A stretch of 64,000 nucleotides of DNA from Prevotella sp. (GTDB lineage: Bacteria; Bacteroidota; Bacteroidia; Bacteroidales; Bacteroidaceae): contig JAFZAP010000083.1 of assembly GCA_017557185.1 (NCBI GenBank), positions 1-64,000 on the forward strand, read 5' to 3'. A program made the position numbers and the translations under genes. Each line of letters begins with the position of its first letter. Positions within the stretch are counted from its first letter, which is position 1. Below, one piece after another: positions 14,851-23,098 of this stretch. The notes under the pieces were generated by a model that ran no database searches, was not told the origin of the DNA, and saw nothing but the letters and a program-made list of their open reading frames with translations.

Positions 14851-16230
14851 ATGGCACAGACGAGTGAGGTGCTCCTCTCCTACATACGTGAAGGACGTAC
14901 GATGACACAAGGCGAAAAGCTCCGTCTCATCGTTAGCCTCTCCATACCTAGCATCTTGGCTCAGATCTCTGCCACCGTGATGTTCTTCATCGACGCATCG
15001 ATGGTTGGACACCTTGGGGCACGGGCTACTGCTGCCATCGGACTTGTCGAGACTACCACGTGGCTCCTCGGTGGACTGGCCTCGGCAGCAAATATGGGTT
15101 TTTCTGTGCAGGTGGCTCATTTCATTGGTGCCAACGACTTCGAAGCGGCGCGCCGTGTGTTGCGCCAGTCGCTGGTTTGTTGTCTCCTATGGAGCTTGAT
15201 GCTTTCGTTGGCAAGTATCGCCGTACATAGTTATCTGCCCTATTGGCTGGGCGGTACCGAGGAGATTGCCCACGATGCCTCGATCTACTTTATGCTCATC
15301 GGTATCTTTGGCATCTTCTTCCAGATGGGAGGTTTGGCTGGTTCGATGCTGAAATGTTCGGGGAATATGAAGATTCCCTCGGCACTGAACATCATGATGT
15401 GTGTGCTCGATGTTGTCTTCAATTATTTCTTCATCTATATGCTCGATATGGGCGTTGTGGGTGCTGCTCTGGGAACAGGTCTTGCTGAATTCATCACCGC
15501 CCTGCTGATGCTCTACTTCCTGCTGGTCCGTTCCAAGATGTTGCGACTTGTATCGAGGGAAGAGGAGGCTTCTTTCCGTCCAACTGCCGATGTTGTGCAG
15601 ACAGCATTCAAGATTGGTGCTCCGATGGGTTTCCAGCACATGCTTATGGGAGGCGCACAGGTGGTGAGTACGATTATTGTGGCACCGCTCGGCACCATTG
15701 CTATTGCAGCCAACTCGCTTGCTATCACAGTGGAGAGCCTTTGCTATATGCCTGGCTATGGCATCGCTGAAGCTGCTACCACGTTGGTAGGCCAGAGCAT
15801 TGGAGCCGGACAGCGCCTGCTGACACGGTCGTTTGCCTATATGTCGGTATCGCTGGGCATTGGCGTGATGACCTTAATGGGCATCCTCATGTGGGTGTTC
15901 GCACCAGAGTTGATGACGTTGATGTCGCCCGTTGAGGAAATTATCGCACAAGGCACCGATATCCTGCGCATCGAGGCTTGGGCAGAGCCAATGTTCGCAG
16001 CATCCATTGTCTGCAACGGCGTATTCATCGGTGCTGCCGACACGCTGAAACCTGCCATCATGAGTCTTGCGTCGATGTGGTGTGTGCGTCTGACGTTGGC
16101 AGCCTATCTTGCCCGAGACTATGGTCTGCGTGGTGTGTGGACGGCTATGGCCATTGAGCTTATTTTCCGAGGCTTGCTCTTCCTTACCCGTCTCTTCCGT
16201 GGCCGTTGGATGAAGAAAATCGTTGCCTGA
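14851..16230 (+). CDS. MATE family efflux transporter
   Basis: This 459-residue inner-membrane protein has about twelve membrane segments. MATE features include SIPSILAQISATVMFFIDASMVGHLG near the N-terminus (split by family-typical Gly and Asp), the repeat of the same layout in the second half (GAPMGFQHMLMGGAQVV), and GYGIAEAATTLVGQSIGAG. MATE proteins expel drugs or cationic compounds using a sodium or proton gradient. The start ATG at 14851 (MAQTSEVLL) was chosen over an upstream start because the promoter lies between them. The substrate is unknown. Confidence 0.9.
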   Translation: MAQTSEVLLSYIREGRTMTQGEKLRLIVSLSIPSILAQISATVMFFIDASMVGHLGARATAAIGLVETTTWLLGGLASAANMGFSVQVAHFIGANDFEAARRVLRQSLVCCLLWSLMLSLASIAVHSYLPYWLGGTEEIAHDASIYFMLIGIFGIFFQMGGLAGSMLKCSGNMKIPSALNIMMCVLDVVFNYFFIYMLDMGVVGAALGTGLAEFITALLMLYFLLVRSKMLRLVSREEEASFRPTADVVQTAFKIGAPMGFQHMLMGGAQVVSTIIVAPLGTIAIAANSLAITVESLCYMPGYGIAEAATTLVGQSIGAGQRLLTRSFAYMSVSLGIGVMTLMGILMWVFAPELMTLMSPVEEIIAQGTDILRIEAWAEPMFAASIVCNGVFIGAADTLKPAIMSLASMWCVRLTLAAYLARDYGLRGVWTAMAIELIFRGLLFLTRLFRGRWMKKIVA

Positions 16231-16300
16231 CCGATAGCCTTTGGCAAGCAATTAACCTGATAAAAGTTTGATTTTTCTTGCATTCGATGAAAAAAAGTTG

Positions 16301-16308
16301 TATCTTTG
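16301..16308 (+). promoter_or_regulatory. -7 box of the GH29-GH3 unit
   Basis: TATCTTTG lies 33 nt before the ATG at 16342. Confidence 0.65.
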
Positions 16309-16341
16309 CAGTAGAAACAACCGACAATCGAAACCAAAGAA

Positions 16342-18150
16342 ATGATCATGCCAGTAAACAGACTCTTTTTGATGCTTTGCACGGCTCTTATGGCTGTTGG
16401 CGTCAGTGCGCAGGATGCTCCTGCACCTATTGCCCCGCTGCCTTCGGAGAATCAGGTAGCGTGGCAGCAGTTGGAAACCTATGCCTTCATTCATTTCGGT
16501 CCGAATACGTTCGGCGACCGCGAATGGGGTTATGGCGATGCTCCACTTGAATCGTTCAACCCCACACGGTTGGATTGCGAACAATGGGCACGCGTGTGCA
16601 AACAGGCAGGCATGAAAGGTATCATCCTGACCGCCAAGCATCATGACGGCTTCTGCCTTTGGCCAACAAAGTACACCGACTACAGCGTACGCAATACGCC
16701 TTACAAGGATGGCAAGGGCGACATCGTGGGCGAGTTGGCTGCCGCCTGTCACAAGTATGGTCTGAAGTTGGGGCTTTATCTCTCGCCTTGGGACCGCCAT
16801 CAGGCATTCTACGGTACACCGCTCTACATAGAATACTTCTACGCTCAGCTGAATGAATTGCTCACACAGTATGGCGAGGTGTTCGAGGTTTGGTTCGATG
16901 GTGCCAATGGTGGCGATGGTTGGTATGGCGGTGCGAAGGAAACCCGCAAGATAGACCGTAGCACCTATTATGATTTCCCGCGCGCGTGGAAGATCGTGGC
17001 TGAGCTGCAACCTCGGGCAGTGATATTCAGCGACGGTGGTCCCGGTTGCCGGTGGGTGGGCAACGAGAGCGGCTATGCTGATGCCACTAACTGGTCGTTC
17101 CTGCGCATCAAGGAGGTATACCCTGGCTACGAACGCTATAAGGAACTGCAGAGCGGTCATGAGGACGGTGATAAGTGGGTAGCCTCGGAGTGCAACACAT
17201 CCATCCGCCCAGGGTGGTTCTATCATGAGAAGGAGGACGGCCGAGTGAAGAGTGTGGAACACCTCGTGGACTTGTACTATCGGAGCGTGGGCCACAACGG
17301 CACATTCCTCCTGAATTTCCCTGTCGACAAGGAAGGGCTTATTCACCCTGTCGACTCGGCGCATGCCGTTGATTTCCATCAGCAGGTAATGAACGAGTTG
17401 AAGACGAACCTGCTTGAGAAAGCCTCAGTAAAGGCATCGGTGACCCGCAAGGCTTTCTCTGTAAAGAATCTCACCGATGGCCAGTTTGATACCTATTGGG
17501 CTACACCTGACGGCGTGACGACAGCCACACTCGACATCACGTTGAAAAAGGCGCAGCCTCTGAATCGCCTGATGCTCAGTGAATATATCCCGCTGGGACA
17601 GCGTGTCAGAAAGTTCGCGGTGGAATACCTCAATGGGAAACAATGGTTACCTGTGAAGGTGGGCGAGGCTACGACGACGATTGGCTACAAGCGTCTGTTG
17701 CGCTTTGCAACAATTACGACGAAACGTCTGCGTATCCGTTTTGAAGACAGCCGTGGCCCGTTATGCATCAACGGTCTTGGAGCCTACTATGCCCCACAGG
17801 GTAAGACAGGGTTCGAGGAGCAGGCAGGCAACCTCAAGGGTTTTGATTACAAAATCATCAAGACCAGCGACGGCGAGATGACACTCGACTTAGAGAAGGC
17901 CGTTACTCTGCACTCCCTGCACTACAAGCCTACGACGACGGGCATGGTTTCCAACTACGAGATTCTAGCAGGAAAGTCACTCGATGCTCTGAAATCGATC
18001 GCCCGTGGAGAGTTCTCGAACATCCGCAACAACCCCATCATGCAGGATGTCTTCTTTGCTCCTGTGGATGCCCGTTATGTCGTCTTCCGTGCTACGCGCA
18101 TGGTCAACGAGGGCGAGGCAATGAAGTATGACCAGTTGGTTTTGAGGTAA
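16342..18150 (+). CDS. Alpha-L-fucosidase, glycoside hydrolase family 29
   Basis: After a signal peptide (about 1-23) the GH29 catalytic domain is clear: AFIHFGPNTFGDREWG (49-63), TAKHHDGFCLWPT (97-109) and VWFDGANG (183-190), whose Asp186 is the expected nucleophile. The C-terminal 230 residues hold a discoidin-like (F5/8 type C) beta domain (LTDGQFDTYWAT onward) and a further beta region. It should release L-fucose from glycans in the periplasm or outside the cell. An alternative start is the ATG at 16348. It precedes the GH3 gene by 29 nt, so the two probably act together. Confidence 0.85.
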   Translation: MIMPVNRLFLMLCTALMAVGVSAQDAPAPIAPLPSENQVAWQQLETYAFIHFGPNTFGDREWGYGDAPLESFNPTRLDCEQWARVCKQAGMKGIILTAKHHDGFCLWPTKYTDYSVRNTPYKDGKGDIVGELAAACHKYGLKLGLYLSPWDRHQAFYGTPLYIEYFYAQLNELLTQYGEVFEVWFDGANGGDGWYGGAKETRKIDRSTYYDFPRAWKIVAELQPRAVIFSDGGPGCRWVGNESGYADATNWSFLRIKEVYPGYERYKELQSGHEDGDKWVASECNTSIRPGWFYHEKEDGRVKSVEHLVDLYYRSVGHNGTFLLNFPVDKEGLIHPVDSAHAVDFHQQVMNELKTNLLEKASVKASVTRKAFSVKNLTDGQFDTYWATPDGVTTATLDITLKKAQPLNRLMLSEYIPLGQRVRKFAVEYLNGKQWLPVKVGEATTTIGYKRLLRFATITTKRLRIRFEDSRGPLCINGLGAYYAPQGKTGFEEQAGNLKGFDYKIIKTSDGEMTLDLEKAVTLHSLHYKPTTTGMVSNYEILAGKSLDALKSIARGEFSNIRNNPIMQDVFFAPVDARYVVFRATRMVNEGEAMKYDQLVLR

Positions 18151-18179
18151 TAGGGAAGAGGTGATAGTAAAATAACGAT

Positions 18180-20591
18180 ATGAAGCGGAAAGTATTAGTG
18201 ATTGCCTTGTGCTGCGTGGTTGGCATAGCCTTCGCAGCGAAAAAGAAAAAGGAGGTACTGCCGTATCAGAATGCAGCACTGACCGTAGAAGAGCGACTGC
18301 AGGACCTGATGCAGCGTATGACACTCGAGGAAAAGGTCGGACAGCTGCGGTGCACGCTGGCTTGGAATTATTATGAGCTTACCTCCAACCCCTCCCAAAA
18401 GGGAAGGGGGATTCGAAAAGGGGAAAGTAGGCGAATAGTACCTTCAGAGTCGTTCAAAAAGGACATTGCCGAAGGGAATATCGGAATGCTTTGGGGAACC
18501 TTCCGTGCTGATCCTTGGACACAAAAGTCGCTCGAGAACGGACTGACACCCCAGTTGGCAGCGATGGCTGGCAATGCTCTGCAGAAATATGTGAAGGAGA
18601 ATACACGACTGGGTATCCCGCTGTTTCTGGCTGAAGAGGCTCCTCATGGTCACATGGCTATCGGCACCACGGTGTTCCCAACTGGCTTCGGTCTGGCTGC
18701 GACTTGGTCGCCAGAACTCGTGGAGCGTGTCGGCAACGTCATTGGCAAGGAGATACGCCTGCAGGGTGGCCACATCAGCTATGGCCCTGTACTTGACGTG
18801 TCGCGTGATCCTCGTTGGTCGCGTGTCGAAGAGTCGTATGGCGAGGACCCCGTGCTCACGGGCGAACTCGGTGCTGCTATGGTGCGTGGTGTGGGTGGTG
18901 GCGACCTCTCAAAACCTTATAGCACGTTGGCCACGCTGAAGCACTTCATTGCCTATGGCACCACAGAAGGTGGACAGAACGGTAATCAGACTGTCCTTGG
19001 TCCTATGGAGTTGCATCAGCACTTTCTGCCACCGTTCCGCAAAGCCATTGAAGCCGGTGCGCTATCGGTGATGACTAGCTATAATTCGTGTGACGGCATC
19101 CCCTGCACAAGCAACGATTATCTACTTACCGATGTGTTGCACGACCAGTGGGGATTCCGTGGTTTTGTGGTGAGTGACCTCTATAGCATCGACGGGATTG
19201 CTCAGATGCATGTGGCTCGCGACCCACAGGAGGCTGGTGTGATGGCGCTGAAGGCAGGCGTTGATGCCGACCTCGGCGCCAATGCCTATGGCAAATTGGT
19301 TGATGCCGTGCGGAAGGGACTTGTCAGCGAAGATTATGTTGACAGGGCTTGTGAGCGCATTCTGCGACTGAAGTTTGAGATGGGGCTTTTCGATAATCCC
19401 TATGTCGATCCACAGGCCACTGCAGCTGTACTCACGCCGGAACATAAACAGGTGGCACTCGATGCCGCACGTGCCAGTATCACCCTACTAAAAAACAATG
19501 GGGTGCTACCTTTCTCCCGTTCCTTCGGTGAGGGGCCAGGAATACGTTCCCTCCTCGTCGTCGGACCGAATGCCGACAATCAGTACAACCAGCTAGGCGA
19601 TTACACTGCTCCACAACCTGACGAGAATATCCAGACCGTTCTTGAAGGAATTCGTGCAAAATGTTCAAAACCTGATTCTCGGTTCTCAATCAACTACGTG
19701 AAGGGTTGTGCGGTGCGTGACACTACAGACAACAGTATTGATGAGGCCGTCAGTGCAGCCAAGAAAGCTGATATTGTCGTAGCTGTTGTGGGCGGATCGA
19801 GTGCCCGCGACTTCAAGACCAGCTATAAGGAGACGGGGGCAGCCATAACCGATTCCAAGACACTCTCTGACATGGACTGTGGAGAGGGCTTCGATCGTGC
19901 TACTCTCTCGCTGCTTGGACATCAGGAACGTTTGCTCCGCGAACTGAAGGCGACAGGCAAACCTCTTGTGGTGGTCTATATTGAAGGTCGCCCACTCGAT
20001 AAGGCATGGGCAGCCGAGAATGCCGATGCCCTGCTCACGGCCTACTATCCTGGTCAGGAGGGTGGCACAGCCATTGCCGATGTGCTTTTTGGCGACTATA
20101 ATCCTGCAGGTCGGTTGCCTGTTAGTGTGCCTGCCGATGTGGGACAATTGCCCGTCTATTACAACAAACGTGCTCCCCGTCCTCACGACTATATCGAGAT
20201 GCCGGCAAAGCCTCTCTATCCTTTTGGCTATGGACTGAGCTACACCACGTTTGAATATAGAAACCTCCACATCACTACGACGAAGGGTGCCGATGTGAAA
20301 GTCAGTCTGGATGTCGCGAATACCGGTGACCGCGACGGTGAAGAAGTAGTACAGCTTTACATCCACGACGAACTGGCATCAGTCGTGCAGCCATTGAAGC
20401 AGTTGAAGGCTTTCCGTCGGGTGATGATACCCCGTGGTGAGACACGTCATGTGGAGTTTACTCTTTCCCGCGAGGATCTTAGCATCGTCAACGCAAAGAT
20501 GCAAACGGTCTTCGAGCCAGGCGATTTCCGTATCATGATTGGAGCCAGCAGCGACGATATCCGTCTGCAGAAGGTGGTAAGCGTGGAGTAG
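18180..20591 (+). CDS. Beta-glucosidase/beta-xylosidase-like glycoside hydrolase family 3
   Basis: This 803-residue secreted GH3 enzyme has a short signal peptide (1-20), an (alpha/beta)8 domain with LDVSRDPRWSRVEESYGEDP (205-224) and the nucleophile motif FVVSDLYSIDG (Asp333), an alpha/beta sandwich domain (LLKNNGVLPF, VVGPNADN), and a C-terminal Fn3-like domain (FGYGLSYTTFEY onward). It cleaves terminal beta-glycosyl residues; glucose versus xylose preference cannot be settled by eye. Residues about 68-86 (TSNPSQKGRGIRKGE) look inserted and are encoded by a GC-rich repeat copy. A second odd stretch, SRSFGEGPGIRS near 19513-19548, may be another degenerate copy. Confidence 0.85.
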   Translation: MKRKVLVIALCCVVGIAFAAKKKKEVLPYQNAALTVEERLQDLMQRMTLEEKVGQLRCTLAWNYYELTSNPSQKGRGIRKGESRRIVPSESFKKDIAEGNIGMLWGTFRADPWTQKSLENGLTPQLAAMAGNALQKYVKENTRLGIPLFLAEEAPHGHMAIGTTVFPTGFGLAATWSPELVERVGNVIGKEIRLQGGHISYGPVLDVSRDPRWSRVEESYGEDPVLTGELGAAMVRGVGGGDLSKPYSTLATLKHFIAYGTTEGGQNGNQTVLGPMELHQHFLPPFRKAIEAGALSVMTSYNSCDGIPCTSNDYLLTDVLHDQWGFRGFVVSDLYSIDGIAQMHVARDPQEAGVMALKAGVDADLGANAYGKLVDAVRKGLVSEDYVDRACERILRLKFEMGLFDNPYVDPQATAAVLTPEHKQVALDAARASITLLKNNGVLPFSRSFGEGPGIRSLLVVGPNADNQYNQLGDYTAPQPDENIQTVLEGIRAKCSKPDSRFSINYVKGCAVRDTTDNSIDEAVSAAKKADIVVAVVGGSSARDFKTSYKETGAAITDSKTLSDMDCGEGFDRATLSLLGHQERLLRELKATGKPLVVVYIEGRPLDKAWAAENADALLTAYYPGQEGGTAIADVLFGDYNPAGRLPVSVPADVGQLPVYYNKRAPRPHDYIEMPAKPLYPFGYGLSYTTFEYRNLHITTTKGADVKVSLDVANTGDRDGEEVVQLYIHDELASVVQPLKQLKAFRRVMIPRGETRHVEFTLSREDLSIVNAKMQTVFEPGDFRIMIGASSDDIRLQKVVSVE
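18380..18412 (+). repeat. GC-rich palindromic repeat, in frame inside the GH3 gene
   Basis: CCAACCCCTCCCAAAAGGGA with flanks matches the dispersed family and is translated as SNPSQKGRG. It lies in a region where GH3 relatives vary in length. The reading frame stays open on both sides. Confidence 0.65.
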
Positions 20592-20616
20592 CCTCGGCTA
20601 AAAAATTATCAAAATA

Positions 20617-20660
20617 ATTTTGTTCTGCGCTTGGTTTTCGTTATCTTTGCATCCGAAAAG
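20617..20660 (+). promoter_or_regulatory. deoD promoter, 44 nt shared with the carB promoter
   Basis: The segment has a TTTTG (-33 side), a spacer and the -7 box TATCTTTG (20642-20649). It is identical at 40 of 44 positions to the reverse complement of 30659-30702 before carB, well beyond the promoter boxes. Confidence 0.75.
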
Positions 20661-20699
20661 AATATGTAGTTGAATACCTAAAACTTAATAATAAAGAAT

Positions 20700-21410
20700 A
20701 TGGGAGAAAATACACCGACCCCGCACATCGGGGCAAAATACGGCGAAATTGCCGAGAGTGTGATCATGGCGGGCGATCCGCTGCGTGCTAAACTGATGGC
20801 TGAGCGCTTTTTGGAGAATCCTGTTCTCTACAACAACGTGCGTGGCATGTTGGGGTATACGGGTACTTATAAAGGAAAGCGGGTGTCTGTGCAAGGTCAT
20901 GGCATGGGCATTCCTTCTATCGGCATCTACAGCTATGAGTTGTTTAATTTCTATGGAGTGAAGACGATTATCCGTGTGGGATCGGCAGGTTCTATCCATG
21001 AAGATCTGCACATCGGCGACTTGGTGCTGGCTATGGGCGCTTGCCACAATTCGAACTACGGCGACCAGTATCAGCTGCCTGGACACTATGCACCTATTGC
21101 CGACTTCGACTTGTTGCGTGCCGCCTCCAATGCTGCTGAGAAGAGAGGATATAGTTACAAGGTAGGCAACGTGTTCTCATCGGATGTCTTCTATAGTGAC
21201 AACCCCGCCACCGAGAAATGGCAGAAGATGGGAGTGCTGGCTATAGAAATGGAAGCACCGTCGCTTTACATGAATGCCGCTCGTGCCGGAAAGCGGGCCT
21301 TGTGCATCTGCACCATCAGCGACTCACTGGTGACGGGCGAGGTGACAACAGCCGAGGAACGCCAGAACAACTTCACGAAGATGATGGACGTGGCGTTTGA
21401 TATTATTTAA
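20700..21410 (+). CDS. deoD: Purine-nucleoside phosphorylase, DeoD type
   Basis: This complete 236-residue protein has the hexameric PNP signatures: [19 protein letters not shown] (phosphate-binding Gly/Asp/Arg region), [24 protein letters not shown], and [12 protein letters not shown] with the nucleoside-binding Met-Glu. ISDSL near the end supplies the catalytic Asp. It splits purine nucleosides with phosphate into base and ribose-1-phosphate for salvage. The transporter gene starts 7 nt after its stop, so the two are co-transcribed. The promoter resembles that of carB. Confidence 0.93.
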   Translation: MGENTPTPHIGAKYGEIAESVIMAGDPLRAKLMAERFLENPVLYNNVRGMLGYTGTYKGKRVSVQGHGMGIPSIGIYSYELFNFYGVKTIIRVGSAGSIHEDLHIGDLVLAMGACHNSNYGDQYQLPGHYAPIADFDLLRAASNAAEKRGYSYKVGNVFSSDVFYSDNPATEKWQKMGVLAIEMEAPSLYMNAARAGKRALCICTISDSLVTGEVTTAEERQNNFTKMMDVAFDII

Positions 21411-21417
21411 AAGGAAA

Positions 21418-23079
21418 ATGGAATGGCTTGGCGGATTGCTCACTGACCATTCAGCACTGCAGACTGTAGTTGTACTGTCGCTGATATGTAGCGTGGGTCT
21501 TGCACTTGGCAAGATCCGCGTGGGTGGAATATCGCTGGGCATTGCCTTTGTCTTTTTCATTGGCATTCTGGCCGGGCATATCGGGTTGTCTGTTAATGCA
21601 CAGATGCTCGAATATGCTGAAACGTTCGGTCTGGTGGTGTTTGTCTATATGCTTGGTCTGCATGTGGGCCCGAACTTCTTCAGTTCGCTACGCCATGAAG
21701 GCATGGAACTGAATCTTTGGAGTTTTGGCGTCATTGCCCTAGGCACGGTAATGGCGTTGGTGCTTGCGAAGACTACGAGTGTGAACCTGCCTGATATGGT
21801 GGGCGTACTCTGTGGCGCTACGACAAACACACCTGCACTGGGTGCTGCCCAGCAGGCATTGTCGCATCTTGGCATGCCTTCTGGGTCGGCAGCGTTGGCA
21901 ACGGCTGTTACCTATCCGCTAGGTGTGCTGGGTGTTATCTTGGCCATGATGCTCATCCGTAAGTTTTTTGTGAAGCCCGAAGACCTGGAACTGCGCACGG
22001 AAGGTGGCGAGAATCAGACCTATGTGGGACAGTTTGTCGTTGTCAACCCCGCCTTGGCCGACAAAAGCGTTGCCGAGATCTCGCAGATGAGCCACATGAA
22101 GTTCATCATCTCCCGTATCTGGCGAGGGAAGCAAGTGCTTGTTCCGCAGGCCGACACACTACTTCGGCTCTATGATAACGTTCTTGTGGTGACGACCAAA
22201 GACGATATCGGTGCGATGGAAATCCTGTTTGGCGAGAAGACGGAAACCGACTGGAACGGTGAGAAGATAGACTGGAACCACATCGATGCGAAGGTGGAAA
22301 GCCGAACATTGGTACTCTCACGCAAGGTGCTCAACGGCAAGCGGCTCGGCCAATTGCAGCTTCGGCATATCTACGGAGTCAACGTCAGCCGAATCACACG
22401 TGGCGATATCAAGCTGTTGGCTACCGATGACCTGCGCTTGCAATATGGCGATCGGCTGACGGTGGTGGGTGAACCGAAGTCGCTCGACAATGTAGAAAAG
22501 TTCCTGGGAAATGCCGTTCAGACGCTAAGTGAACCTAATCTCGCAGCCATCTTCCTCGGACTGATTATGGGTTTAGCACTCGGAACCATCCCTGTGTCGC
22601 TGCCGGGAATGGAAAGCCCAGTGCGTCTAGGCATTGCCGGCGGTCCCATCGTCATGGGAATCATTGTGGGCTCGCTAGGTCCGCGCCTTCATTTCATCAG
22701 CTATACCACACGTTCCGCATCGCTCATGCTGCGCAAGTTGGGCTTGTCGCTCTATCTGGCCTGTCTCGGACTGGAAGCGGGAGGTGGCTTCTTCCAGACG
22801 GTTATGCGTCCCGAAGGTCTGTTGTGGATTGGCCTGGGCGCTGCGCTAACCATTGTTCCCGTGCTGTTGATTGGCTTGGTCGCACTTCATACGCGGCGCT
22901 ATGACTATGGAACCATCTGTGGAATTCTGTGCGGATCGATGGCCAATCCCATGGCATTGGGCTATGCCAACGACACAACGAAGGGAGATAGCTCGAGCAT
23001 TGCTTATGCTTCGGTCTATCCGTTGGGGATGTTTGTGAGAGTCATCATCGCCCAGATGCTCATCATGTTTTTCGTTTAG
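21418..23079 (+). CDS. Putative transporter, AspT/YidE/YbjL family with two TrkA-C domains
   Basis: This inner-membrane protein has two copies of the AspT/YidE/YbjL membrane unit (about 5-180 and 375-553; GVLCGATTNTPALGAAQQAL in the first, GILCGSMANPMALGYA in the second). They flank two TrkA-C (RCK_C) domains (about 195-360). This is the duplicated-domain antiporter layout. The ATG at 21418 is preferred over an in-frame TTG at 21397 inside deoD. Its place behind deoD could mean a nucleoside-related substrate, but the family is poorly characterised. Confidence 0.85.
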   Translation: MEWLGGLLTDHSALQTVVVLSLICSVGLALGKIRVGGISLGIAFVFFIGILAGHIGLSVNAQMLEYAETFGLVVFVYMLGLHVGPNFFSSLRHEGMELNLWSFGVIALGTVMALVLAKTTSVNLPDMVGVLCGATTNTPALGAAQQALSHLGMPSGSAALATAVTYPLGVLGVILAMMLIRKFFVKPEDLELRTEGGENQTYVGQFVVVNPALADKSVAEISQMSHMKFIISRIWRGKQVLVPQADTLLRLYDNVLVVTTKDDIGAMEILFGEKTETDWNGEKIDWNHIDAKVESRTLVLSRKVLNGKRLGQLQLRHIYGVNVSRITRGDIKLLATDDLRLQYGDRLTVVGEPKSLDNVEKFLGNAVQTLSEPNLAAIFLGLIMGLALGTIPVSLPGMESPVRLGIAGGPIVMGIIVGSLGPRLHFISYTTRSASLMLRKLGLSLYLACLGLEAGGGFFQTVMRPEGLLWIGLGAALTIVPVLLIGLVALHTRRYDYGTICGILCGSMANPMALGYANDTTKGDSSSIAYASVYPLGMFVRVIIAQMLIMFFV

Positions 23080-23098
23080 CCGTTCCTAATTCTTTTCC

